Of a DNA stretch of 64,000 nt, positions 49,601-61,341 are shown piece by piece. A program made the position numbers and the translations under genes. This DNA is from Corbicula japonica (lineage: Eukaryota; Mollusca; Bivalvia; Venerida; Cyrenidae). Position 1 is the stretch's first letter, and each line of letters opens with the position of its first letter. The notes beneath the pieces were generated by a model. That model worked only from the letters and a program-made list of their open reading frames with translations. It was not told the origin of the DNA and did no database searches. The stretch is taken from positions 10,344,396 to 10,408,395 of the forward strand of contig JAZAYU010000009.1 of assembly GCA_038501625.1 (NCBI GenBank), read 5' to 3'.

Positions 49601-50505
49601 AGCAGCTGATAACTTCCAGGCGTTCCATTTTTCACATTACCTCACTTTGAAAATGCAAAATTGATACAAAGGTTAATTGTGTTGCTATTATTCGCTATGA
49701 GTACCAACTGCATTGTGGTTTGTGATCGGGATGAGATGCTTGGAGTGTGTTCAATAAATAAAAACGCATTCTTTGAAGGTAATTCAGCATTTGTTATTTT
49801 TATGATTAAATATTTTTCTGGAAATTCGCAAAATATAGTGTATTGGGTATTTTACATAAATTTATGAAACTTTCTGTGAATAAAGAATTGTTTTTAAGTT
49901 TATTTAACAAATCATGAGCTATTCAGTATGAAATTCCAGAAAAGAAGTCTTGATTTAAAAACATTACCCTATCATGTAAAAAAAGGTTCCAAAGTTAAGT
50001 TTGCCTGAACTAGAGGAAGCCTGAATGTCTTCAAGACATAATATCACTTTCATCAATTCTGTGGTAAAATAAATTGATACTGTTGTTTTTAAATTATATA
50101 ATTTGTAAACACTAAATATTACATAAAGATTGGGGAAGAAGTTGTATTCTAAAGGGTATGGTAATTGAAACCTATAGTAGTGGTTAAAAATGAAAAAAAT
50201 CATAGAAAATTGAATTGTTCTTCAAAATCAACAAAACATACATGTATCATACTTGATAGGCAAAAAATATGTGGTGAGAACACTATCAAAAAGGGAAAAT
50301 TATGAAAATTTGTAAGGACAAGTGTGATACAGATAGGCAAGGTTTGAAATCAGAATGCAGGTTGGATTGCTTTCTTTCAAAATATTATTAAAACAAATCA
50401 ACAAATGGGCTAGACATTGCAATACAATTCTGTGAGAGATTATTCAGTTGTCTGTGAATAATAGACCGTCTGTAAAACAGTAAGTTACTGTTTTACTTTT
50501 TCTTG

Positions 50506-53443
50506 TTATAAATGGTTTTTGGTGAGATATTTTTAATGTGTCATATTATTATCTTTTATGATTTCTCTCAACCTGCTGTGTGGAGAGAAAGGGGCTGTTT
50601 ATTCTGAAGTGGTCCTTCATAATATGCAAAGTTAACTTTGTTTATTCCGAATTAATATAAGACAAGAATCTATTAATATTTTTTATCACCAGTGAACACG
50701 GCAATGCATATCTCTTGTTTATGTTAGAGTTGGTTTAACTTTATTCTGTCCAAAATGGCTCCAGATAGGTTTAGGCTGTGCCCACAGGATATTTGTTTAT
50801 AATTGTTTTAAGAAAATATAGACAAAGGTAACGATTTTTAAAGATAGCGCGGTAAATCTTCCTGTTCGGAACATTGTTGTCATAAACTCTAACAAAAACA
50901 AAGTTATTTTGCATGCAGGTTCTTCCGTTGAATAACTGAATGCTTAATTGTTGATGGTTCCGTCGAAAATTTAACACTTCCCAATGTCATGAATAGAATA
51001 GTTTATTAATCCAATAATGGAGTCATTTACAAGAACATACTGAATCATGACAATAGAAAAATAATTGCAAGTTTCAACAAAATAGACATATGAAATAAAG
51101 ATGTTAAATAATGTAAATAAAGCTTAACTGGCATATGTCAAAACACAAATAACATAGGTCATAATAGAATCTTAATAGGTACAAGCAATAACAACATACT
51201 TATTTGTGAATTTTTCAGGGTCGAACAAATACCTTGTGAAGATGTTTGAGTATATGTTCTTTCATTATATATACCGGGGGTATATTGAAATGTGGCAAAA
51301 CTATACAACATCTTGATTTTCTTAAGACATAAGCCATACAAATTTCTGATTATTAAACAACTATTCAAAATTCTTAATAATATCACATATTTTATCAAAG
51401 AAGGGGTTTCTACTAGTATTAAAATTATGGCAAGATATTGAAAAATTAATTTGAAGAACGCAAACAGCAATATCGTTGAAATGCTGGAATTTCCCTATAT
51501 ATTCCTGTTTCAGTTTTCAATTTATAAGCACAAATTCGTAATTAAGTGTAAACTGTTCTGAAATCTCTGTTTTAAAATAACGGTCTCTCAAAAACTTTGT
51601 TTATGCAGTGAATAGGTTCGTAATTTGCCATCACACTCTAAGATATTTTAATATCACTTAGGCTTATACAAGAGAACTAGTTTTTCTTTTACCATAGTCG
51701 ACTTGTCTTTGTTTGAAATACATGTTTCACAAATATTCAAGTTTTTCAAAATATGTTTTACACAAGCTACACTGCTTGGCTTACTTTGCTTTTAAAAGCA
51801 GCTGACAACAAACTGCTAACTTTCCCTCTACCAAGTCTTTGATAATACTTATCTGTGTTACAAGTAACCTCAATACATATTTGATACCAACCAAGTTCGC
51901 ATACTACAGCTTCATTAGAGGCTTTTTATGTATTAAGAATATATTTAAATATCGTATGCATAACTTATCACAATACATATTTTCCAATGACTTTAACAGT
52001 GTATAATTTGATTTGTACATCTGATCAATTGATAATACCTCTACCCCAAATCTCACTTCAGAAGGTTTGGCCTAATTGTGCGGTAGAAGACATGAATGAT
52101 AGAATCAACCATCTGACAACTGACCAAATATCCTACCTATCTTAATGCTAGCTTTTAAAGCTCCTTAAAGCTCCGATGTCATGCAGTGATTGTTACGTAT
52201 ATCAGGGCTATCCGATCAACCTTTTTGGGGGTTGTCCCGGTTATCTCAATCGGTTGCGTCGTATGAATTGCAGGGCTATGCGCTGTCGCCGTGACGGTGC
52301 GGGTTCGCTCCCAGCTAAAGGCACTATCATTTGAAATTCACAGTAGCGCTATTTGTGCATTGTGGCGGCCGTATAAAGTCTCCCCGTACATATAGTCAGT
52401 ACTGTTATCAGTAAAATAACCCGTTACCGATGTCATTCGGTGATTGTAACGTATATCAGGGCTATCCGATCAACCTTTTTGGGGGTTGTCCCGGTAAGCT
52501 CAATCGGTTGCGTCGCAGGAATTGCAGGGCTAGGCGCTGTCGCCGTGACGGTGCGGGTTCGCTCCCAGCTAAAGGCACTATCATTTTATACAAATTCTGT
52601 TTACAGCAACTGTTCGTGAAATGCTTAACCCATGTATCTGAAGATAATACAATAGCGTAGTCATCTGCTTGACATTACGCCTGGAGATCATTTATTCATT
52701 TCCAATATTCAAATGGCTCGCTATCGTGTAAGTTATCCTACTTTGTGATGAGAGTTTTGTTGAGGATACTACATTTTTTTTCTTACAACAGTTCCTATAT
52801 AATTTTATGAATACAAAGAAGGACCCTTTAACCTTTAGTTATATTGGTCTTTGAAAGATTATAAACTATGAAGAACAACTCTTTTCTCATAATGATAACA
52901 TCACTACCAAGTGTAAGAGACAATACTTTAAATGCAATCAAAATTACGTAGAGTCATGTGTAAGAAACAATACTTTAAATGCAATCAACATTTCAGTAAA
53001 TATACATTTATAATGAAAAATAAACTTCACTACAGCATGGTGACATGCTCTGCAATAGGACATTATATCAAAATTATGGCATCAAATATAGTTCTTTCTA
53101 CTTCAGTCATACGACTAAAACATGTTATTTACAACTTTTCAATTTGTTTGTGTCTGATGTTTTTATTGTTTTAAAATGAACTATTTTAATAAGAAGATAT
53201 GAACCTGTGTATGTGGCTTGTCTGTCACTTTCATATATGTATGGCTGAGGTAGCTGATATTTTGGCATGTGGGACCTAAAATAAAGTAGTTGGCTACAAA
53301 ATAGAACGCGGGTTGAGATATAATGAAGTGTTACATTGACATCACTCTTTCTGACACAAAGTCAACAAAAAATACATATACATGTACATTTAGACGTGAT
53401 TAAACTTGTAGTTACGCAACCGTTGGATTATTACCTACTAGTT
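50506..53443. other. Non-coding duplicated sequence downstream of the intact HSP70-12 gene
   Basis: It corresponds to 3,600-5,720 and 6,941-7,150 of copy A. The junction near 53,230 is the empty site of the copy A transposon at 5,721-6,940. No gene recognised apart from the tRNA-like repeats at 52,173-52,586. Confidence 0.5.
52173..52586 (+). repeat. Tandem pair of tRNA-like (SINE-type) units
   Basis: CCGATGTCAT...GTGATTGT starts unit 1 at 52,173 and unit 2 at 52,427 (254 bp apart; unit 2 is shorter). Each has an A-box-like AGCTCAATCGG (unit 1 ATCTCAATCGG) and a B box GGTTCGCTCCC ~75 bp later. Copy A lacks the block, so it was inserted after the duplication. It resembles a tRNA-derived SINE head; a clean cloverleaf does not form. 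Confidence 0.5.
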
Positions 53444-55473
53444 TTAATCAAGGAAATTAAATTTCGCAGTAGTTGTTTTTCCTGTAGTTGTATGAACAGC
53501 GTGGACCGCAAATTCCGTTCCTCCAAAAAGCAGGTAGACATTGACTGAACCTACATTTCCACCATCGTCCTTGCAGTCAACAGCGATTTCCCCAAGTGGA
53601 AAACATCCCGGTTCATCAACAAAAAGTGGATTGGGATTCTTTGATGCAAACAATCGCAACCCAAAATCCGTCTCGCCCGCTACTGGAGACAATGTTTTGT
53701 GCACCGACTTGGTTTCGGGAACAAGTTTTTGGCCTTTCACCACAAATATATCAACCGCTCCTCGAACTTGCTCGCGTCCGTCTATAATTATCTTTCTGTG
53801 TTTTGGATGTATCTGTTCGTCATAATCAGCATAGACTTTGGCGCCATATGTATACTGACTTAATCTTGCAGAAATATCTTTGTTGTTATGACCATAAATC
53901 ACGGCCCCTCTCAGAACTGATAAACCAGCCTCAGCAGGTAGAAGAACGCGTTTATCTGGAAAAGCAGATCTGACTGCTTCAAACAACATTACCGACTCTG
54001 AATATCCACCGACCATCAGGATCGTATTGGTTCCCTTCGTGTCTTTCTGAAGCAGTATCTTCCTTAAGTGACCAATGATCGCATCAGTGCTTTGGTCGAA
54101 GCAGGCCTTAACGACTTTACTATCAATTAAAACTTTGTCTGCCATAAAATTGACCTTACCATTTAGCTCTGCATCTAGCTTTACTTTATCCATGACAGTT
54201 TTACCGTTTACTTTCTTGAATATGTCTGATAAAGCCACGGGGACTTTTACTTTTATTTTCCCCGTTTGAGAAGGTAAAATGCCCCTTTTCTTCACGTCAA
54301 ATTCTCGCTGAAGGTCGAGATAATCATCCATGTGATCGTTTTTGAATGCCTCCATCACTTTTTGCCCTAAAAGTGAATCGAGGAAGGCGAAGAACGCTTT
54401 ATCAACGGACTTCCCGCCCCAGTTTCCACCATTTGCGGCCTGTATTTCTTCCAGCCTCCCGTCTTGTGCAACCTCGTGTACAATGATATCGATTGTTCCT
54501 CCTGACAATAGACACGGGCATTGTTGTAGATTGGCCATGATTAATATTTGATAACGATGAACAAATTAAAGCATCATGATTCTTTAAGAGTTTATGACAA
54601 CGTGCTACAACTTAAAGATAACAAGGAAATATGAACTAGGAAAGAAAGTTGCATCTTATTTGCGCAACAGGTCAGATACCATTGTTTTAGTATATAACAG
54701 AAGGATAAACCGTTGTCGTGTTTTTTATTTCCTGAATTTACCTTGTCCTTACACCCAAACTGTACTGGTTATAAGTATATCGAATCGTTGATTGTATTTA
54801 TTTTCTATATAACTACAATTTGGGGTTCTACGCAAAACATATTTCAGTTAATGGGCATATCAGAAAAACCACCTTCCGAAAACACAGACTCCTAAAACTT
54901 GGAAAATTAAGATGTATAAGGACCTAAGTGTTAAAAAAGATAAGTTTCTAAAGATCAATAATGTGCATATTGCGACGGTGAATCAACTCCATCGAAATGT
55001 AATAAAACCATGCATAAACAAAAAACATTTTAAGTGTGATAATATAAATGCTAAAACACATACCCCCAGCATCGACGACCATGTATCTAGCACCAGTTTC
55101 AAACGCCGACAATGTCGCCTTAGCATCTTCCGATTCCTTCTGTTTCTGAATGGCAACATGCTTGCAGTACAGAGACGCTGCCTCGGGCTCTAAAGCTATC
55201 AGTAGATTCGATGATTTTATTCCAGCCTGTAAAACGTTCAAAAATTTTACAGACTTCACTCAGAATCAAATCAAATGTAATTAATTACATTTCAATTTAC
55301 ACAAGACGTTCGAACACCACGAAAGGTGCACGGATACGGGCAAATCGAAAGTGAATCGAAACAGATTTACAGCCATATAAATTGCGATAAACTGCGCTAT
55401 CCATGTCCCCCCTTCCCCCTCCCCACAAAACTCACACACACACACGCACACACACACACGCACACACACACAC

Positions 55474-55515
<42 letters not shown>

Positions 55516-58500
55516 AAGTTGATACAGGCGATCATTTATGTTGACTGCAATAAGGATTCAGCAGAATGAATCTATCTGCGATCTCCACACAGCACAAATA
55601 ACGTTGTATTTCATATGACGTTATGTCAGAATCAGCATCACGACAGCGACAGAACCGAGCTTGCCCTATAACATAAGATCACCCTACCGACTGTGTTATC
55701 CCCCGCTCGGCTACAACGTTGCATATAAAGCAGAAAGCGTTACTAATGGTATATAAATGACATATTTATACATAACTTTTGACTGAACTTTCATTCTAAC
55801 TAAACGTTTTAAGTAATAAGTGAAATAACAAATTACATTACCTCAACGGCACACGCTCTCATAAACTGCTTTGCGCGGATATCCCAAATGGCAGGAACTG
55901 TCAGAACCCACTGTATTTCATCATCCTCTAGTATCGACAGAACTTTTTTTCCAACTTCCTCTATTAGATCCTTTTTCAAATATCTAATAACCATAGCGAA
56001 CAAACGTATGGCTGGCAACTTCTTTCCTTTGTCGTCTTCTAGGACAGTTGTTCTATTCAGACTCTGTTAAATTGATAGATCCTAAGGTTCTTTGACCAGC
56101 AGAAATAGACATTTAACATAAACTTTAATAACAAAGGTACTAGTAACTGCAAAACCAAGAGATATGAACTAATATATAAAGTATCACTTTAATAGAAGTT
56201 CATTACATTATTTTTATAGGAAGTAAACAATGCCTTTGCATTCTTTAGTCATATTTACCAACTATTGATAAGACATTGAAATGATTGTACCTGATTCTCA
56301 TACAGCATCATTTTGAAGTGCTGGAAGTAGTAGTAAGTTCGATATTCTCCTGTGTCTACTAATTCGGCATATTTATTCTCAGCGTCGTAACCAAATGCTT
56401 CCAGTGTACAGCCATCCGGTTTGACAAGCACAGTGGTTGGAGCTTTACTAGACATTTGGTTTCCACCACACCTATAATGTTGTAAATTGGTTATTGTACA
56501 ACAACTGGCTTCATTAGTTTATTACCGATGAGGTTCAACCGACTTCTTGCACTAAGGTGATCATTAAAATGAAGGTTAAAATTACTGTATTGGTAATTGT
56601 TTTATACAGTAAAATCCAAACATATATTACTATTAATGTTATTACATCAGTTTTATTGCTCTATAACCCACTGAAAATCGAGAAGCTGCGGTTGTTGTTG
56701 CCCTGATAAAAATGACTAGTGCTAGTAATAATGCATTTTCATTACAGTCCATGAACAAGCTCAGTCAACAAGAGCTTAAGATACTTTCAAATTTGTCGTG
56801 TCCGATGGCTTTAAGTATGGTGGCTGATTTATGCCATTTCGTTTTTTCGTTATTTCGCCGCGAAATAACGCCAAGCAAAAAGACGAAATAACGAAAAAAC
56901 GCCACGCGAAAAGACGAAATAACGAAAAAACGCCACGCGAAAAGACGAAATAACGAAAGAACGCCACGCGAAATAACGAAAAAACGCTATTTTTGCGCGA
57001 AATAACGAAAAGTCGCCGTGCGAAAAAACGCCAATTTAACTGCACAAAATAGCGTTTTTTCTAGTTTCGCCTGGCGTTCTTTCGTTATTACGCTTGGCGT
57101 CTTTTCGTTATTTCGCTCGGCGTCTTTTCGCTCGGCGTCATTTCGTTATTTCGCCTGGCGTTATTTCGTTGTTTCGCGTGGCGTTTTTTCGTTATTTCGT
57201 CTTTTCGCGTGGCGTTTTTTCGTTATTTCGTCTTTTCGCGTGGCGTCTTTTCGTTATTTCGCTTGGCGTTTTTTCGTTATTTCGTATTTTCGCGTGGCGT
57301 TTTTTCGTTATTTCGTCTTTTCGCGTGGCGTTTTTTCGTTATTTCGTCTTTTCGCTTGGCGTTTTTTCGTATTTTCGCGTGGCGTTTTTTCGTTATTTCG
57401 TCTTTTCGCGTGGCGTCTTTTCGTTATTTCGCTTGGCGTCTTTTCGCTTGGCGTTTTTTCGTTATTTCGCGTGGCGTTATTTCGCTTGGCGTTTTTTCGT
57501 CTTTTCGCCTTCCGGTTGACATGCGCAAAGTGTAGCAACAGTAAAGCTGGGCATATGGGTAAAAACAACTATTCACGGACGGAAGGAGGGAAGGACAGAC
57601 AGACGGACAAACGAAGACCATTCCTATACCCCATCCCGCTACGCGGCGGGGGATAGAAATGGAAGGGCAGAGGCAGTACCAATGACTTTTTCCCAACCAC
57701 CACCACCAAAAAGTTTTGATTGGTGCGAGTTTTGAGAAATAAAAGTCAAAAAAAGAAATACAGGTGGGGTGTGATGGATAGGTGCCTGAATTCCTACCCA
57801 ATCCCAACAACAAAAACATTTGATGGTTTGAGTTGATTAACAAATAAAATAAACTACAGCTCCGCGAGTTAGATGTGTCGCCTAACGAAATTTTTGTTAG
57901 TTTATTGATCTACAGTTATTAGCAATGTATTTGCACAAATTCACATATAAAATAACCTTTTAATTGTCTGATTGCAAGAAACATGCACAACAAGTTAAGT
58001 CCTTGGCAAGAAAGGCACTAAAATCAATAAAGGGAATAATTTAAAAGAATGACAAGAAATGCTCTATAAAGTCAATCATAGGGGAATAATTTAACGACAT
58101 TAATGGGACAAAATATGAGCAATATTGTCGCAAAGCATACCTAACACTGCTTTTACGAAAAATGAATACCAAGTTTGGAGTCATTTGAACATATTGTGAC
58201 ATTGTTACGCTCCTAACAAGAAATGCTCTATAAAATCAAAGAAAATTAATTCAAAAACGGAAGAAGGTAGAGTTACGGTTCTTGTGCAGTGCACTTCGAC
58301 TCATTGCAAGGAACATGCATACCAAGTTTGGAGTCATTTGAACCTATGGTGACAGTTACGCTTCGCACAAGAAATGCTCTGTAAAATAAATCAAAGGGCA
58401 ATAATTAAAAAACGAAAGAAGGTAGATTTACGGTTCTTGTGCAGTGCACTTTGAGTCATTGCCAGAAACATGCATTCCAAGCGAAGAGACGCCAAGCGAA

Positions 58501-61042
58501 ATAACGAAAAGACGCCAAGCGAAATAACGCCACGCGAAATAACGAAAACGCCGAGCGAAATAACGCCAAGCGAAAAGACGAAATAACGAAAAAACGCCAC
58601 GCGAAAAGACGAAATAACGAAAAAACGCCACGCGAAAATACGAAATAACGAAAAAACGCCACGCGAAAAGACGAAATAACGAAAAAACGCCAAGCGAAAT
58701 AACGAAAAGACGCCACGCGAAAAGACGAAATAACGAAAAAACGTCACGCGAAAAGACGAAATAACGAAAAAACGCCACGCGAAAATGCGAAATAAAGAAA
58801 AAACGCCACGCGAAATAACGAAAAGACCCCACGCGAAAAGACGAAATAACGAAAAAACGCCACGCGAAAATACGAAATAACGAAAAAACGCCAAGCGAAA
58901 TAACGAAAAGACGCCACGCGAAAAGACGAAATAACGAAAAAACGCCACGCGAAATAACGAAATAACGAAAAAACGCCACGCGAAACAACGAAAAAACGCC
59001 AGGCGAAATAACGAAATAACGCCGAGCGAAAAGACGCCAAGCGAAATAACGAAAAGACGCCAAGCGAAATAACAAAAAAACGCCATGCGAAGCTAGAAAG
59101 AACGCTATTTTGTACAGTTAAATTGGCGTTTTATTGCACGGCGATTTTTCGTTATTTCGCGCAAGACTAGCGTTTGTTCGTTATTTCGCGTGGTGTTCTT
59201 TCGTTATTTCGTCTTTTCGCGTGGCGTTTTTTCGTTATTTCGTCTTTTCGCGTGGCGTTTTTTCGTTATTTCGTCTTTTCGCTTGGCGTTATTTCGCGGC
59301 GAAATAACGAAAAAACGAAATGGCATAAATCAGCCACCATATTTAAGCGTTCCCTTTTCGTCTATTTCTTACAACTAGTTAAATCGCATTCAAGAGATAT
59401 TTTAATACATGGTAACATTGTAACACAATACAGTAAAACATATCGTACAAATTTGAGTAAAACCAAATAGCAGTCAAAGAGTTAGCATGTCTTCCTCAGA
59501 TGCTTGGGTCTTTAATGTCGAAATCCTTCAAAGTGTTGTTGGTATATGAAGCCGACATTGAATGAAAACATTATCCAACATAAAATATGACTGAACACAA
59601 GTCATTTGACAGAATATTGGACTCTACCGAGGAGAATTTTAAGACTCTTAAGGCGAACATCTGAATTTCCTCCGATTGGTTGTGGAGACATGGAGCAGAC
59701 AAGATATTTGACAGATTTTAACGTATCGATTTTAAGTATGACATTGACTTTGAAAGTAGATGACGAAGTGTCGGTTTCTGCATATACTTTTGAAGAGGAG
59801 AATATTTCTGCGAAGTAATTTTATTTAAAAATCCTTCAATGGATTGTCGAGATAAGGCGCGGACAAGAAATCAATGCAAACCAACGTATTTGACAGTGTA
59901 TTCAACGACTTTAAAACGATTCTGAAGGATATTAACTGAGAAGTATCCATTTTGATAAGGGATCATAAATGATCTATTTCAAAATGTTATCTATGTATAT
60001 CTTATGAATATAGACTTCTTCTTCTTCTTCAATTCAACGAGTTAAACAGATAACAAGTAATTTTACACTTTTTAAATCGGTCTATAGAGCAGACAATTTG
60101 ACAATTTTACCTTCCTGACTACGTTTGACTTTACTCATTTTAAAAGCACTTGTGCAACGTACAGAGGATTAGACATTGATTCCTTAAGCATAATTTCGAC
60201 CTTGATCATGTATAAACAGATATTGGCTTTTGAATAGTGTCTCAATGAGTAAACATTTTGCCATTTTGTTCAGTATACGTGCAATTTAGTGGACTTTTGA
60301 GATACTTAGCGGACACAAAAAAAAAACATGAACGGCTCTAAAGTGTGACCTTAAGATTGAATCAAATAGATGGTGTTTTTCTGATTATCGTCTCGATGAC
60401 GAAAAGTTTGCATCAAGTTGTTTCAAATTCGATTTATTTTAGATACTGAGCGAACGGACGAAAGGTTATCTCCAAAAATGCATTGCAATTAAAAACTTTC
60501 AACGTTACCAGTTTTTGCAGAAGACTTTTGTAGGATCAGTTTTGTAGTCATGATCAAAGGAATACGCCCAACCCGAGTATGTTGTTCCGAAGTCGATCGC
60601 AGCTACCATCAACTTAGTTTTGGCATAGGTTGAACCCTGCATGTTATGAAGTTTAAAATGAATAAAACTATCATTTTCAAATTTTGCGGAGCCTTCAGAG
60701 TCAATGTATATAATATTATGTATTGCTGTCATTAATGGATAAAAATTGAGCAAGTCAATAAAATATTTAATATGTATAGTCTTTTCTTAATTTTATGTAA
60801 AACTTGGGTAAGACTGCATCAGGTATTCTTTTACTAATTCAACGATAGCTTTCTGGTCTTATCGGTGCATACAATATCTGCTAAAATGATTGAAAAATGA
60901 TGCATGTGACAAACTAAAATATCTTTGTATTCTAACTTGTTTCTTAGTATACGCGCTTTTAAAATCATTGAACACACTGGTAATCTCGACATAACTGTTG
61001 ATTTCAACACGTTCTGAATCTTACCTTCTTTTTAGTGGCCAT
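53444..61042 (-). CDS. HSP70-12-like (HSPA12 family) gene, intact, six exons
   Basis: Exons (minus strand) are 61,025-61,042, 60,509-60,636, 56,291-56,471, 55,842-56,063, 55,064-55,226 and 53,444-54,501. All introns are GT-AG, phases agree, and together they give 589 codons plus stop. Residue positions: MATKKK start in exon 1; phosphate-1 motif IDFGTTYSG at 20-28; phosphate-2 motif DAGGGTID at 235-242, formed only by joining exons 5 and 6; adenosine-site block VGGYSES at about 401-407, then FEAVRSAFPDKRVLLPAEAG. This is the actin/HSP70 ATPase fold of the HSPA12 subfamily, which lacks a canonical HSP70 substrate-binding domain and linker. Members are probably cytosolic ATPases linked to stress and immunity and are highly multiplied in bivalves (family knowledge). 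No signal peptide or heat-shock element was seen. Intron 2 carries a 2.5-kb foldback element and intron 4 a (CA)n tract; a LINE lies ~300 bp upstream of the start. Confidence 0.9.
55432..55513. repeat. (CA)n microsatellite
   Basis: About 80 bp of CA with a few CG interruptions, within intron 4 of the intact HSP70-12 gene; not seen at the matching place in copy A. Confidence 0.95.
56816..59341. mobile_element. 2.5-kb foldback transposon with repeat-filled inverted arms
   Basis: The ends TATGGTGGCTGATTTATGCC and its reverse complement bound the element, and TTTAAG flanks both sides (56,810-56,815 and 59,342-59,347). The copy A intron reads through, giving the empty site. The left arm (56,816-57,520) and right arm (about 58,480-59,341) are inverted repeats filled with 23-32 bp units such as GAAATAACGAAAAAACGCCA. 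Within each arm the unit orientation flips (near 57,050 and 59,100). The ~950-bp core has a (GACG/GACA) tract, a GC hairpin near 57,633, and two or three ~200-bp units with 'cttgtgcagtgcactt' and 'aagtttggagtcatttgaac'. Frames of 140-231 codons reading Phe/Arg/Ala/Trp repeats are simple-repeat artefacts. No transposase. Confidence 0.88.
59585..60440. repeat. Diverged tandem repeats in HSP70-12 intron 2 (copy B)
   Basis: Counterpart of 12,700-13,330: 'tttgacagaatattggactct', 'ttgaccttgatcatgtataaacagatattggctttt' and similar phrases recur about every 150-200 bp. Shared with copy A, hence older than the duplication. Confidence 0.45.
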
Positions 61043-61341
61043 TATAGTCTCCAAGAAATCTTCACTGAAACATACAAAAGCAAACTACGTATTAATACAT
61101 GATTGAGATCTTGACCTTTTTTCTACCATTGACAGTCATACTGGATTGTAGCCAACATTGCATGATATAAGACACATTGCGAATAGTCAGGTAAACCAAT
61201 GTACGTGTAACGATCAAATTGAAACAAACAAAAGTTCTTTATGAGCCGGTTTTAGGTATAGAACATGCGGAGTCTAGGAACATAACTTTGCATGTTCCGT
61301 TTACTAGTATATGAACCCTCCATTATGTACAAAATTTCATA

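Larger units (their letters stand above)
46345..50505. other. ~4.2-kb segment found only in copy B
   Basis: Copy A homology stops at the equivalent of 3,600 and resumes at 50,506, so this is an insertion in B or a deletion in A. It contains a 21-bp minisatellite, a foldback repeat nest and a GC-richer stretch at 47,470-47,640. No gene is convincing; open frames reach about 93 codons without motifs. Confidence 0.5.

Noticed and set aside
53531..54551. Plus-strand frames of 63-94 codons opposite HSP70-12 exon 6
   Set aside because: Shadows of the conserved minus-strand coding exon; no motifs of their own.
55281..55544. Val-Cys and Thr-His repeat frames across 55,432-55,513
   Set aside because: Translation of the (CA)n microsatellite inside an intron.
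57018..59086. Overlapping open frames of 86-231 codons (FRYFAWRFFVISS-type) on both strands
   Set aside because: They follow directly from the 23-32-bp repeat of the foldback element, occur in several frames at once and have no start context or domain.
61025..61140. Heat-shock element upstream of the HSP70-12 start
   Set aside because: GAAGATTTC near 61,055 (minus strand) has 3-bp rather than 2-bp spacing between GAA and TTC, so it is not a proper nGAAnnTTCn array.
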